Origin: Dyella amyloliquefaciens | Lineage (GTDB): Bacteria; Pseudomonadota; Gammaproteobacteria; Xanthomonadales; Rhodanobacteraceae | Reading direction: 5' to 3' | Length of the DNA: 64,000 nucleotides | Assembly (NCBI RefSeq): GCF_004296575.1 | Contig: NZ_SAYT01000007.1 | Span: forward strand, 186,001 to 250,000 | Part shown: positions 17,136 through 26,555 of the stretch, piece by piece | Position numbering within the stretch: position 1 is the first letter of the stretch | Layout: every line of letters begins with the position of its first letter | Translations under genes and position numbers: made by a program | Notes under the pieces: generated by a model | Seen by the model: only the letters and a program-made list of their open reading frames with translations | Databases searched by the model: none | What the model was told of the DNA's origin: nothing

Positions 17136-19142
17136 TCAGTGCTCGCTGATCTGCACGTCCTTCATCAGCAGGTCGAGCTTGCCCTTCATGGTGTCTTGCG
17201 GGCGCGGGCCGTCCACGCCGTAGAACGCCGTATACAGGACCCCCGGTTGTGCCGGCGCCGATACCTGCGTGCCGCCCACGGTGCCGATATAGGTCATGTC
17301 GTTTTCGCTGTAGGGCACGCCGTCATCGGGGTGACTGCGCTGGACGATCTTGCCCCAGGAGTTGCGATAACTGTCGTCGAGATCCTCGGAGGGGGCGATG
17401 TGGCGGTTGAAGCTGATCTGTTCGGCGTTGTCGATGTTGGACTTCACCACCACGTTGCTGACGTCCCAAACCACCTTGCCGTGATCCTCGAAGTAGGACA
17501 TGCCCAGCACCAGCTCGCTGTTCTGGTCGATCTTCTGCAGATCCGGCGTATAGGCAAAGCCCAGGCGCCTTGAGCGGTAGTGGAAGTCGTTGCCATAGTC
17601 GAAGCGGATCGCGATGTCCGACAGCACGGCGGGCAGCAGGTCGGTGTTGGCCAGGTATTCCTTCCACTGCGCCAGCGTGCCGCTGTAGGCGAGATAGGTG
17701 AAATCGGTGAGCGCCTTGAGATCGCCCATTTCCTCGTGTTCATTCTTGGCGGGAGCGATGCGCATCATCGCGGCGTAACCATCGGGTACCGGGAGCAGGA
17801 AGGCGATCAGCACGGAGTTGTCGTAGGCGATCGGCCACTCGCGCACCTGCCAGCGACGCTGGTACGCGTCGGTGAACTGGCGTTCGACCGAAGGCTTGCC
17901 CAGCGAGGTCACCTTCACCTGCTCGGCCCCCACGTGGCGCTGCAGCGGAGCAGCCTTGAGCAGCAGATCCATGAACAGTTTCGAATCGCCGTAGAGCTGC
18001 TTGCTGGTGACGTCGTCGGGCTTGCGCATGTGGAACATCAACTGGCTGCCGACCACCGCCTTGGCCACGTAGCCGTTGTGCGCGAGAGAACTCTTGGTCT
18101 CGTTGGTGCCGGCGATCACCCAGATGCCGTTGCTGCCGCGATGGAGCAGGGTGGGAAAGGTGTCGAGGTTGGAGCCGGTATGCAGCAGGCGGCTGGAACC
18201 CGGGCCCTTGGGGAACATGGTGGTGACGTTTTCCACCAGCAGGTCGTGCAGCTGCTGGTCGGCACTTGCGTTGTAGGCCTTCTGGAACGCCGTGCTGAAG
18301 TCGGCAAAGCTCTTGGGCAGCGCGAATTCGGTCTTGAAACGTCCGGACTGCTTGCTGTCGATCACATCGAGCTGATACAGGCCGCGCGTGTCTGCCACCG
18401 CGAGGTTGGCCGGGGCCTTGAGCACCAGGTCGATCGGCAGCGCGTAGTTGAGGTTTTCGTCGGGCGACTTCATCAGCACCACGCCGATGACCTTGCCGTC
18501 CTTGTCCAGCAACGGGCCGCCGCTGTTGCCCGGCGAGGCGGCCGCGGAAAAGCGCATCCATTGCCAGCGGCCGTCTTCTTCCTCCGGTGTCTGGGAGGTG
18601 TAGAGGCCGTCGCGGATCACGATGCCGGTGCCCAGGGCGTTGCCTACCGCGTAGACCACGTCGTTCATGGACGCATGGGTGTTCGGTTCCAGCGGCGTCA
18701 CCTTCGGCGGGTCCTTGAGCGTGAACTCGACGAAATCCTGTTGCAGCGAGAAGCGCGTGACCGTGTCGATCGCGAACACGTGGCCGCTGGCATCGCGCAG
18801 CGCGGGCTCGCCCATCAGATTGTCGATGCCCAGCGAGAGCACATGGCCGGCGGTCACGAAATGGTTGTCGCCCAGCGCAAAGGCCGTGCCGACCGAGTAG
18901 TACTTGTCGTTGCGCTGCTGGAACGGCAGCTGGTCGAACGGCAGCGGCCTTTCGTAGGTCAGTGGATCGTTCACCGGCTTGGGGATCACCACTTCGAACG
19001 TGGCCGCCTGGACGCGCGGCAGTTCGGAGGGATCGAGCGTGGCGGCACGCAGCACCGGCGCGATGAAGAGCCAGGCGAGCAGGGCGCCGGTCCGGAGGCT
19101 GGTTGCCGCGACGTGCCGAAGGCGGGTGGTCCGCTGATCCAT
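17136..19142 (-). CDS. Secreted trypsin-like serine protease with large C-terminal domain
   Basis: A 668-residue exported protein: signal peptide to about residue 33 (ends VLRAA), then a trypsin-fold domain with His100 in VTAGHV, Asp136 in QQDFVEF and Ser207 in SPGNSGGP. The protease part ends near residue 250; the last 400 residues show no domain I recognise but are well ordered in composition and contain several Tyr/Trp-rich strands. DegP-type PDZ domains are not visible. The start at 19142 is set by the signal peptide. It is monocistronic and faces the RluA-like gene across a 190-bp gap. Target unknown. Confidence 0.85.
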   Translation of the reverse strand: MDQRTTRLRHVAATSLRTGALLAWLFIAPVLRAATLDPSELPRVQAATFEVVIPKPVNDPLTYERPLPFDQLPFQQRNDKYYSVGTAFALGDNHFVTAGHVLSLGIDNLMGEPALRDASGHVFAIDTVTRFSLQQDFVEFTLKDPPKVTPLEPNTHASMNDVVYAVGNALGTGIVIRDGLYTSQTPEEEDGRWQWMRFSAAASPGNSGGPLLDKDGKVIGVVLMKSPDENLNYALPIDLVLKAPANLAVADTRGLYQLDVIDSKQSGRFKTEFALPKSFADFSTAFQKAYNASADQQLHDLLVENVTTMFPKGPGSSRLLHTGSNLDTFPTLLHRGSNGIWVIAGTNETKSSLAHNGYVAKAVVGSQLMFHMRKPDDVTSKQLYGDSKLFMDLLLKAAPLQRHVGAEQVKVTSLGKPSVERQFTDAYQRRWQVREWPIAYDNSVLIAFLLPVPDGYAAMMRIAPAKNEHEEMGDLKALTDFTYLAYSGTLAQWKEYLANTDLLPAVLSDIAIRFDYGNDFHYRSRRLGFAYTPDLQKIDQNSELVLGMSYFEDHGKVVWDVSNVVVKSNIDNAEQISFNRHIAPSEDLDDSYRNSWGKIVQRSHPDDGVPYSENDMTYIGTVGGTQVSAPAQPGVLYTAFYGVDGPRPQDTMKGKLDLLMKDVQISEH

Positions 19143-19334
19143 GTGTTCCCCTCGATGTTGCTGGCGCTCGGGTGGCGCCGATCCCAGACCGGAGTGTAGC
19201 GAAGGTCCGGTGCGGCGAAAGGGTGCACGGATGACGGTCATGACGGCGTCTGTTTCATGCCGCCTGACGGCCATGTCGGGTATCCCGCCGGGCACCGCTG
19301 GCACTAAGCTCGCTCCACCGCCAGGGAGCGATAC

Positions 19335-20213
19335 ATGCCCGATCCGATCGCCGCCAGCACGCTGCAATTGCCGCCCGGTCCCTGGGCGACGGTGCTGGAT
19401 GCGCTGTGCGCGCATTTTCCGCAGATCGGCCGCGAGCGATGGGTGGATCGTTTTGCCCGAGGGCGCGTGCAGGATGAGACCGGCGTGCCGCTGGCGCCGG
19501 ATGCACCGCACCGGGTTGGCCTGTGCGTGCGCTATTTCCGCGAGGTGCCGGACGAGGCGCCCATTCCTTTCCGCGAAATCCTGCTGCATGTCGACCGGCA
19601 CCTGGTGGTGGTCGACAAGCCGCACTTCCTGCCGGTGACACCCGCGGGCGGCTTCGTGCTGGAGACGCTGTTGAACCGGTTGGTGCGCAAGCTCGGCAAC
19701 CCGGACCTGGTGCCGCTGCATCGCATCGATCGCCACACGGCTGGGTTGGTGCTGTTCTCCGCGAACCCCGCCAGCCGTGCTGCCTATCAGTCGCTGTTTC
19801 CCGAGCGCCGTATCGAAAAGGATTACGAAGCCTGGGCGCCGCCGTTGCCCGGGCTGACGTTCCCGCTCGTGCGCCGTTCGAAGATCGAGCCAGGCGAGCC
19901 ATTCTTCCGCATGCGCGAAGCCGGGGGCGAGCCGAACAGCGAGACACGGATCGACGTGATCGAGCGCGCGGACCACCTCTGGCGTTATGCGCTGCAACCG
20001 GTGACGGGGCGAAAGCATCAGTTGCGCGTGCACATGGCCGGGCTGGGTGCGCCGATTCTCAACGATCCGTTCTATCCCGAGCTGCCCGACTCGGCACAGG
20101 ACGACTACGCGCGGCCACTGCAACTGCTGGCGAAACGGCTGTCCTTCATCGATCCGCTGGACGGCAAGGCGCGGGAGTTCGTCAGCGAGCAGACCTTGCT
20201 GCGGCCCGAGTAA
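19335..20213 (+). CDS. RluA-family RNA pseudouridine synthase
   Basis: A 292-residue enzyme that turns uridine into pseudouridine in RNA. The catalytic Asp132 sits in HRIDRHTAGL, followed by RRIEKDYEAW and a late GRKHQLRVHMAGLGAPI, all RluA-family signs. There is no S4 domain; the N-terminal 80 residues and short length resemble the RluA/TruC/YqcB group that modifies tRNA position 32 or 65 or 23S rRNA position 746, so the exact site cannot be named. It is followed after 128 bp by an rRNA methyltransferase and a second pseudouridine synthase, making an RNA-modification group. Confidence 0.9.
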   Translation: MPDPIAASTLQLPPGPWATVLDALCAHFPQIGRERWVDRFARGRVQDETGVPLAPDAPHRVGLCVRYFREVPDEAPIPFREILLHVDRHLVVVDKPHFLPVTPAGGFVLETLLNRLVRKLGNPDLVPLHRIDRHTAGLVLFSANPASRAAYQSLFPERRIEKDYEAWAPPLPGLTFPLVRRSKIEPGEPFFRMREAGGEPNSETRIDVIERADHLWRYALQPVTGRKHQLRVHMAGLGAPILNDPFYPELPDSAQDDYARPLQLLAKRLSFIDPLDGKAREFVSEQTLLRPE

Positions 20214-20341
20214 GCCTTCCTGCAAGCAGCCATTCCAGCGGTGCCCGACCTCGCGCCTGGGATAGGCGTGTCCGGGATCGGGCGCAAAGCCGTTGCCAGG
20301 CCGCTAAAATAGGCCTCTGCCATTGCCGGGACTCTCCCTAC

Positions 20342-21412
20342 GTGACATCCGCCGCGTTCTCTACGGCCGCCCCTGATGCGGCGCTGGAGGCCTTGTTCGT
20401 GCCGTTCGAAGCGGGCGCATTGCGCCTGCCGGCGGATGGGCGCGTACTGTTCCTGCGAGCGCGCGACGGTTTCCGCTTGCGCGAAATGGCGCGTCCGGGC
20501 TGGGTCTGTGAGCAGAGCTTCAAGCCGTTCGCGGAAGCGCTGCAGCGCAGTGGCCTGCGGGTCGGGGAGCAGGGCAGCACCGAACGGTTTCCACTTGTGG
20601 TGTTGCTGCCGCCCCGGCAGCGGGACGAAGCGCGCGCCTTGTTCGCCCAGGCGGTGGCTCGCGTTGCGCCGGGCGGCGTCGTGCTGGCCGCGGTACCCAA
20701 CGCGGAAGGCGCCAAGTCCGCTGAAAGTGATCTCGCCCGCCTGGCGGGTCCACTGGAGCAGCTCTCCAAGCACAAGTGCAGGGTGTTCTGGGCATCGCCC
20801 ACGAGCGACGGCGTGGATGCAGGCTTGCAGGCTGACTGGCTCGCGCTCGACGAACCGCGGCGCAACGAGGCGGGCTACCTGAGCCGGCCCGGATTGTTCG
20901 CCTGGGATCGCGTGGATGCGGCATCGGCATTGCTGGCGACCCATCTGCCTGCCGATCTGGCGGGTCGGGTTGGCGATCTTGGCGCCGGTTACGGCTATCT
21001 CTCGACGCAGGTGATCAGCCGCTGCGCCGGCGTCACCGCGCTGGACCTTTACGAGGCCGAAGCGCGAGCGCTGGAGCCGGCGCGGCTCAATCTCGAGAAA
21101 GCGCAAGGCGAAAGCGGCAGGCGCGTCGACGTCGCATTGCACTGGCACGACGTGACCCAGGGGCTGTCGCAGCGCTTTGACGCCATCGTCAGCAATCCAC
21201 CGTTTCATCAGGGGCGCGAAGACCTGCCGCAACTTGGTCGCGCCTTCATCCATGCGGCGGCCGATGCATTGCTGCCACACGGGCGTTTCTGGCTGGTGGC
21301 GAACCGGCATCTTCCCTACGAGGCCGCGCTGGCTTCTCGTTTCAACGAAGTGCGCACCGTGACGGTGCAGGAAGGATTCAAGGTGATCGAAGCTCGCGGA
21401 GTACACGCATGA
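20342..21412 (+). CDS. rsmC: 16S rRNA (guanine-N2) methyltransferase, RsmC-like
   Basis: A 356-residue protein built like RsmC: a degenerate N-terminal methyltransferase-like half (to about residue 180) and an active C-terminal half with DLGAGYG (212-218) for SAM and NPPFHQG (285-291), the N2-guanine methylation motif. RsmC methylates G1207 of 16S rRNA. A GTG at 20342 is taken as start since it lies just after the preceding gene and a TAAAAT box at 20305; no strong ribosome site is visible. The stop overlaps the rsuA start by 4 bp (ATGA), so the two are coupled. Confidence 0.88.
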   Translation: MTSAAFSTAAPDAALEALFVPFEAGALRLPADGRVLFLRARDGFRLREMARPGWVCEQSFKPFAEALQRSGLRVGEQGSTERFPLVVLLPPRQRDEARALFAQAVARVAPGGVVLAAVPNAEGAKSAESDLARLAGPLEQLSKHKCRVFWASPTSDGVDAGLQADWLALDEPRRNEAGYLSRPGLFAWDRVDAASALLATHLPADLAGRVGDLGAGYGYLSTQVISRCAGVTALDLYEAEARALEPARLNLEKAQGESGRRVDVALHWHDVTQGLSQRFDAIVSNPPFHQGREDLPQLGRAFIHAAADALLPHGRFWLVANRHLPYEAALASRFNEVRTVTVQEGFKVIEARGVHA

Positions 21413-22122
21413 AACTGGTGAAGCTGATCGCCAACCTTGGCTATGGCAGCCGCAAGGACGTGGCCATGATGTTCCGCGAAGGCCGCGTCACCGACCCGGA
21501 CGGCGAAGTGCTGTATGCCGATGACAAGGTGCCTCACGAGCACATCCGCATCGACGACGAACCGCTCGATCCGCCGACAGGCCTCGCGCTGATGATGAAC
21601 AAGCCGCTGGGTGCCACGTGTTCGCGCAAGGACCAGGGGCGCGTGGTCTATGACCTGCTGCCGCCGCGCTACCGCGTAAGGGATCCTGCGCTGTCCACCG
21701 TGGGGCGGCTTGATCGCGACACTTCAGGACTGTTGCTGTTCACCGACGACGGCGGCTTGCTGCATCGGATCATTTCGCCCCGTGCGCAGGTAGCCAAGGT
21801 GTACGAGGCGACCCTGGGGCAGGACCTGCGCGGCGATGAAGCGGCCGTATTCGCCAGCGGCACGTTGATGCTCGAATCGGAGAAAGATCCGCTGGAGCCG
21901 GCGGTGCTCGATGTGCTTGAGCCGCGCCGTGCCCGACTCACGCTGACGGAAGGTCGCTATCACCAGGTGCGACGCATGTTCGCTGCGGTTGGCAACCACG
22001 TCGAAACGCTCACGCGTGTTTCGGTGGGCGCGTTGACCCTGGGGGATCTTGCGGCAGGGGAGTGGCGGGCGCTCGGTCAGGACGATGTGGCGCGCATCTT
22101 TGCGTCGCCGTCGCGCGATTGA
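21409..22122 (+). CDS. rsuA: 16S rRNA pseudouridine 516 synthase
   Basis: A 237-residue enzyme of the RsuA family. An N-terminal S4-type RNA-binding segment (KLIANLGYGSRKDVAMMFREG) is followed by the catalytic domain with Asp102 in GRLDRDTSGL and a late EGRYHQVRRMFAAVGN. RsuA makes pseudouridine 516 in 16S rRNA. RsuB/F-type paralogues are possible, but length and the MNKPLGATCSRKD block favour RsuA. It is translationally coupled to rsmC, so two 16S rRNA modifications share a transcript. Confidence 0.88.
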   Translation: MKLVKLIANLGYGSRKDVAMMFREGRVTDPDGEVLYADDKVPHEHIRIDDEPLDPPTGLALMMNKPLGATCSRKDQGRVVYDLLPPRYRVRDPALSTVGRLDRDTSGLLLFTDDGGLLHRIISPRAQVAKVYEATLGQDLRGDEAAVFASGTLMLESEKDPLEPAVLDVLEPRRARLTLTEGRYHQVRRMFAAVGNHVETLTRVSVGALTLGDLAAGEWRALGQDDVARIFASPSRD

Positions 22123-22144
22123 TCGCGACGGCGAGGCGGTGTGA

Positions 22145-22342
22145 TCAGCCGAGCTGTTGTTCGCGACGGCGCGCGAGCTCGTCTTCCCTGCGCGACTGCG
22201 CGCCGGGTTGCCAGGAGACCAGCGTGAAGCTGGCGTCGTCCCGGGTGGGCTTTTTTCGTGCGTCCTGCGTGTCCCGATGAAGCATCCCTGCTACCAGCTG
22301 CATTCCGCGCTCGATGGCGGAACGGGCAAGAAGCATGTGCAT
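22145..22342 (-). CDS. Small hypothetical protein
   Basis: A possible 65-residue protein (MHMLLARSAIERGMQL...), basic and Arg/Gln-rich in its second half (RREDELARRREQQLG). GGGAG lies ten bases before the start. It is transcribed away from selO, with an AT-rich 240-bp promoter-like stretch between them. I do not recognise a domain, and it could be chance coding, but codon use looks ordinary and no other frame competes here. Confidence 0.4.
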   Translation of the reverse strand: MHMLLARSAIERGMQLVAGMLHRDTQDARKKPTRDDASFTLVSWQPGAQSRREDELARRREQQLG

Positions 22343-22466
22343 GTTGTATGGACTCCCGGCTGCCCCTGTGCAGCCGTTGAGTGCATCTAATCAGCTTCAC
22401 GTGCGATACACAAATGCCAATGGTCACTGAATTTCACCGTAAAAATGCGGGATTACTGTCACATTC

Positions 22467-22480
22467 TTCACATACGTGAA
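22467..22480. promoter_or_regulatory. Palindromic site in the selO upstream region
   Basis: TTCACATACGTGAA is a 5-bp inverted repeat with a 4-base centre, in the most AT-rich stretch of this part of the window. A related TTCACGTGCGAT lies about 70 bp earlier. It sits 100 bp before selO and could be an operator for selO or the divergent small gene (inference). Confidence 0.35.
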
Positions 22481-22582
22481 GGTCCGGCGCTAGCGCCCAT
22501 GCCAGGCAAGGACTTGCAAGGCGAACCTCGCGCGCCGATATAGCTTCAGTCAGCCTTCCGATCCAAAAAATTCCCGCTACAG

Positions 22583-24142
22583 ATGCGATCTCTCCATTTC
22601 GACAACGCCTTCATTCGCGAGCTACCTGGCGATCAGGAGCAAGGTTCGCGACAGCGTCAGGTGCTTGGCGCCCTGTATTCGTCGGTGCAGCCCTCGCCGG
22701 TAACCGCGCCTCGCGTGGTCGCATGGTCGCGCGAGATGGCACACACGCTCGGATTAAGCGAGGTGGACATCGCGAGCGGTGAGTTCGCCCAGGTGTTCGG
22801 CGGCAACGCGCTGCTCGAAGGGATGGCCCCCTATGCCGCCAATTACGGCGGCCATCAGTTCGGCGTGTGGGCGGATCAGCTCGGTGACGGACGGGCGATT
22901 TCGCTGGGCGAGCTGCTCGATGAGGATGGGCTCCGCTGGGAACTGCAGTTGAAAGGGGCAGGGCGCACACCTTATTCGCGCGGGGCCGATGGTCGAGCCG
23001 TGCTGCGCTCTTCGGTCCGCGAATTCCTCTGCAGCGAGGCGATGCATCACCTCGGCGTGCCCACGACACGCGCGTTGAGCCTGGTCGTCACCGGTGACTC
23101 GATCGTGCGCGACATGTTCTACGACGGCCACCCGCAGGAAGAACCCGGTGCCATCGTGTGCCGCGTGGCGCCTTCGTTCATCCGCTTCGGCAACTTCGAA
23201 CTTCCGGCGGCGCGGGGCGACGTGGCGCTGTTGCGCCAGCTGGTGGACTTCACCATCGCGCGTGACTATCCCGGGCTGCACGGGGAGGGTGAAGCGCTTT
23301 ACGCCGAGTGGTTCGCGCAGATCTGCGAACGCACCGCGATCATGGTGGCCCACTGGATGCGCGTCGGGTTCGTACACGGCGTGATGAACACCGACAACAT
23401 GTCCATCCTCGGCCTCACCATCGACTACGGTCCCTATGGCTGGATCGACAACTTCGATCCGGAGTGGACGCCCAACACCACCGACGCGGGACGGCGCCGT
23501 TACCGCTTCGGCCAGCAACCGAACGTGGCGTGGTGGAACCTGAGCCGCCTGGCGATGGCGCTGTCGCCGCTGTTTGAGGGCGTCGAGCTGCTGCAGGCCG
23601 GGTTGGATCGCTATGCCGCCGCGTACGCCGCTGCCGATCGGGATTCGATCGCCGCCAAGCTGGGTTTCGCCGCTTGCCGCGATGACGACGTGGACCTGAT
23701 GCGCTCGCTGCATGATTTGCTGGCGGAGGCCGATGTCGACATGACGCTGTTCTTCCGCGCCCTGGCCGATGTCGATCCGCAACAGCCCTCACTGGCGCCG
23801 TTGCGAGAGGCGTTCTATGACGACGCGCTGCGTACCACCGCCGAGCCGGCCTTTCTCGCGTGGCTGGCGCGTTACGCGGCGCGTGCGCTGGACGATACGT
23901 TGCAAGGGGATGAGCGCCGTGCGCGCATGAATGCGGCCAATCCCCGTTATGTGCTGCGCAACTATCTGGCGCAGGACGCGATCGACCGCGCCACGCAGGG
24001 CGACTACAGCGGCATCGACGAACTGCTGGACGTCATGCGCCGCCCCTACGACGAACAACCCGGGCGCGAACGCTTTGCGCAAAAGCGCCCCGAGTGGGCC
24101 ATGCACAAGGCGGGCTGCTCGATGCTTTCGTGCAGCTCGTAA
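22583..24142 (+). CDS. selO: Protein adenylyltransferase SelO (YdiU)
   Basis: A 519-residue pseudokinase that transfers AMP from ATP to protein Ser/Thr/Tyr, linked to redox stress. Visible are [31 protein letters not shown], and [24 protein letters not shown] (shown here in parts: [10 protein letters not shown] and DYGPYGW) that form the inverted-ATP active site. The C-terminal end CSMLSCSS carries cysteines at the place where animal SelO has selenocysteine; a redox switch with the upstream active site is known for the family. trxC follows on the opposite strand 10 bp beyond the stop. Confidence 0.95.
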   Translation: MRSLHFDNAFIRELPGDQEQGSRQRQVLGALYSSVQPSPVTAPRVVAWSREMAHTLGLSEVDIASGEFAQVFGGNALLEGMAPYAANYGGHQFGVWADQLGDGRAISLGELLDEDGLRWELQLKGAGRTPYSRGADGRAVLRSSVREFLCSEAMHHLGVPTTRALSLVVTGDSIVRDMFYDGHPQEEPGAIVCRVAPSFIRFGNFELPAARGDVALLRQLVDFTIARDYPGLHGEGEALYAEWFAQICERTAIMVAHWMRVGFVHGVMNTDNMSILGLTIDYGPYGWIDNFDPEWTPNTTDAGRRRYRFGQQPNVAWWNLSRLAMALSPLFEGVELLQAGLDRYAAAYAAADRDSIAAKLGFAACRDDDVDLMRSLHDLLAEADVDMTLFFRALADVDPQQPSLAPLREAFYDDALRTTAEPAFLAWLARYAARALDDTLQGDERRARMNAANPRYVLRNYLAQDAIDRATQGDYSGIDELLDVMRRPYDEQPGRERFAQKRPEWAMHKAGCSMLSCSS

Positions 24143-24152
24143 GTACGCGCTT

Positions 24153-24590
24153 TTAGTGCAGCGCGTTGGACAGGAACTGGCGCAGCTGCATGGGGTTGAG
24201 TGCGCCCGCCTGACGCGCGATTTCACGGCCACCGCGGAAAACCAGCAGCGTGGGAATGCTGCGGATGCCATAACGCTGCGCCAGCGCCGGCTGTGCCTCG
24301 GTATCCACCTTGGCCAGTCGCAGCTGCGGCTCCAATGCGCGCGCCGCGTCTGTGAAGACGGGAGCAAAGTTGCGGCAGGGGCCGCACCAGGGGGCCCAGA
24401 AATCCACCACCACCGGCAGGTCGCCTCGACCCGCGATCGCGTCGAAATTGGTCGTGGTGAGTTCTGTCGGATGACCTTCGAACAGCGCCTGCTTGCAGCG
24501 TCCGCATACCGGATGCTCGCCGATCCGTTCGGATGGCACGCGGTTGAGCGCGCCGCAATGGGGGCAGGGGATATCCAGCGTGGTGGACAT
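24153..24590 (-). CDS. trxC: Thioredoxin 2
   Basis: A 145-residue thioredoxin of the TrxC type. The N-terminal zinc module has two CxxC pairs (Cys9/Cys12 in CPHC and Cys29/Cys32 in CGRC), followed by the thioredoxin fold with the active site WCGPC (Cys69, Cys72) and the cis-proline in SIPTL. TrxC reduces protein disulphides and is induced by oxidative stress in several bacteria. It converges with selO, another redox-linked gene, separated by 10 bp. Confidence 0.95.
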   Translation of the reverse strand: MSTTLDIPCPHCGALNRVPSERIGEHPVCGRCKQALFEGHPTELTTTNFDAIAGRGDLPVVVDFWAPWCGPCRNFAPVFTDAARALEPQLRLAKVDTEAQPALAQRYGIRSIPTLLVFRGGREIARQAGALNPMQLRQFLSNALH

Positions 24591-24667
24591 GGCGGACCTC
24601 GATAACGAACACTCGTTGCCGCGTCAGATGGTGATGACGGCGCCCCGAAACAAGGTGGAGGGCTGGC

Positions 24668-25135
24668 ATGGGTGGCAGTCGCGAGCGCTCGAAGGCAACA
24701 CGGCTGGCCGTGCTGCTGGGCATCTGCTGGACCTCGCCCAACAGCCTGCTGGGGCTGCTGGCTGGCTTTGCGTGCACGCCGTGGGGAGCGCGTCCGCACT
24801 GGCGGCGTGACGAATGCGCGTTGGTATTCCAGCGTATGCCATGGCGTGGCGTGGGCGGCGCGCTCACGCTGGGCAATGTGATCCTGCATACCGGCGACGA
24901 ACTGGATACGCCCTGCATCACCTACGCCCATCGCGCCGGTGCGGGTGAGGAACCGATCATCTCGCTGGCTGATCACGAGCGCGCCCATGTTTACCAGTAC
25001 ATGGTGCTTGGGCCGCTGTTCCTGCCGTTGTACGCCCTGCATGGCGGCGTCAGCGCGCGCAACCGCTTCGAGCGGGCGGCGGATCGTTACGCGCTTTGCG
25101 GTGTTGGTTGGTGGCCCTGGCCGGGCCGCGGCTAG
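24668..25135 (+). CDS. Hypothetical protein with zincin-like HExxH motif
   Basis: A 155-residue protein of unknown family. ISLADHERAHVYQY gives HERAH (103-107), the HExxH zinc signature, followed by a hydrophobic helix (LGPLFLPLYAL) and then NRFERAADRYA, where Glu135 and Asp139 could supply the third ligand as in gluzincin-like ExxxD motifs. An earlier hydrophobic segment (SPNSLLGLLAGFACTPW) may be a membrane helix. TGGAGGG lies close upstream. It is divergent from trxC by 77 bp and converges with the PgaA-like gene. Metal binding is plausible; proteolysis is not shown. Confidence 0.65.
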   Translation: MGGSRERSKATRLAVLLGICWTSPNSLLGLLAGFACTPWGARPHWRRDECALVFQRMPWRGVGGALTLGNVILHTGDELDTPCITYAHRAGAGEEPIISLADHERAHVYQYMVLGPLFLPLYALHGGVSARNRFERAADRYALCGVGWWPWPGRG

Positions 25136-25142
25136 TTCACAT

Positions 25143-26555
25143 TCAAAGCGGGTAGCGCACGGACAGGTTCACGCTGTTGCACCAGTAACCGGAGCCGCCA
25201 CCGTTCGCCGACGCAGCCGAGCTGCGCCCGACCTGCAGTTCCATTCGCCCGTTGCCGGGCAGTCGGCCGTTGAGGGAGGCGCCGATCGTGTAGACACTGG
25301 CGCTGGCGCCATCGGTGACCTGGCGTCCGACCGAGGCCACGCCGCGCACCTTCCATTCCTGGCTGAGGCTGTACACGCCGACCAGGCCCACCTGTGCCGT
25401 GCGGTAGTTGGCCGGGTTGAAGTACACGCCGTGGCTGGGCTCGCTGCTGTGGAAGATGCGTGCGGAGAATTCCGCGCCGATCGCGCCGCCGGTATCGGGG
25501 ATGTCGTACGGGCTCAGCAGGACCTTCAGCGTGCCGCCGTCGCGATGGTTGCCGTCGCTGAAGTCCTGGCGGTAGTAGGTAGGAAGGATGTACCAGCGCG
25601 AGGCCGGGCGCAGGCTCGCGCCAAGGCTGTAGACGTCGTAGATGAGGCGGTCGGCGATGGCGGTGTCGGTCGGCACCGGCGCGCGCTCGGCGCCAGTCGA
25701 CAGGCTGAAGCTGTCGCTGGGCTGCAGCGTCCAGCGAGCCATGCCTTGCAGGTAATCCCAGCTGCCGCTGCGACCCGGACCCAGGTCGAGGTCGATGCGG
25801 TTGTTGTCGCCCAGGTGCAGTTCACCGAGCAGCGAAAGATCATTGAGCCGGTAAGCCTGCAGGTCGTCCTCGACATGCGTGGTGCCGGCCGCTACGCCCC
25901 AGCGCTGTGTCCAGCCGTCATGGCCGGTGGGCGCGAAGCGATATGCGCCGCCGACGTGCCAGGTATCCAGGCCATCGCTGTCGTGGCTGTAGGCAAAGTC
26001 GCCTTCCACCTGCGATGACAGCGCGAGCCGCACGTCGTCGCTGAGCAGGCGGTACTGCGTGGCCAGGTAACCCTGGGTGGTCGGTGCAGGTGCCGCGTCG
26101 AGGTAGCTCGCGCTGCGGTCTTCCCAGCCAAGCGATTGGGTGGCACGCATCAGTTCGACGGTGGGTCGCGTTTCGCCCATGGCGATGGGCGCCACCAGGG
26201 CGTAGGCCGCGCGCGGATAGTCCTGCGCATTCAGCGCCTGGGCGAGGCCGGTATCGGCGGCCTGCCGTGCACGCGTGTCGGCGGCTTCCTTCTGCGCGAC
26301 GCGGAACGCGTCGGCTGCTGCCGGGTACTGGCCGAGCCATAGCGTGGACTGCCCCAGCCCCATGGCCGCCGCGTAGCGGTCGTCATTCGAGCCGCCGTCC
26401 TGTGCCAGTGCCGCTGCGAACAGCGTGCGCGCACGCTCCGGATGATTGTCGATAAGCGCAGCGCGACCGGCCTGGATATCGCTGGCGATCGAAGCCGTCT
26501 GCGCATGTGCTGCAGGCAGCAGCAACAGCGCAAGCAGAGGGAGGCCTCGATTCAT
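25143..26555 (-). CDS. PgaA/XagA-like outer-membrane exopolysaccharide export protein
   Basis: A 470-residue exported protein. The signal peptide (MNRGLPLLALLLLPAAHAQ) is followed by a short Ala-rich TPR-like superhelix (about 25-150, with repeats such as RTLFAAALAQDGG and YPAAADAFRVAQKEA) and a C-terminal beta-barrel from about 165, ending in aromatic strands with a final VRYPL. PgaA proteins export poly-GlcNAc; this one is much shorter than E. coli PgaA (about 800), mainly in the TPR part. Its start overlaps the glycosyltransferase stop by ATGA, so the pair is coupled. The family match is by architecture and partner. Confidence 0.75.
   Translation of the reverse strand: MNRGLPLLALLLLPAAHAQTASIASDIQAGRAALIDNHPERARTLFAAALAQDGGSNDDRYAAAMGLGQSTLWLGQYPAAADAFRVAQKEAADTRARQAADTGLAQALNAQDYPRAAYALVAPIAMGETRPTVELMRATQSLGWEDRSASYLDAAPAPTTQGYLATQYRLLSDDVRLALSSQVEGDFAYSHDSDGLDTWHVGGAYRFAPTGHDGWTQRWGVAAGTTHVEDDLQAYRLNDLSLLGELHLGDNNRIDLDLGPGRSGSWDYLQGMARWTLQPSDSFSLSTGAERAPVPTDTAIADRLIYDVYSLGASLRPASRWYILPTYYRQDFSDGNHRDGGTLKVLLSPYDIPDTGGAIGAEFSARIFHSSEPSHGVYFNPANYRTAQVGLVGVYSLSQEWKVRGVASVGRQVTDGASASVYTIGASLNGRLPGNGRMELQVGRSSAASANGGGSGYWCNSVNLSVRYPL

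Noticed and set aside
19523-21412. Apparent 629-residue fusion of an RluA-like region and RsmC
   Set aside because: The first part is out of frame with the true RluA-like gene; RsmC has its own GTG start at 20342 and fits the family alone.
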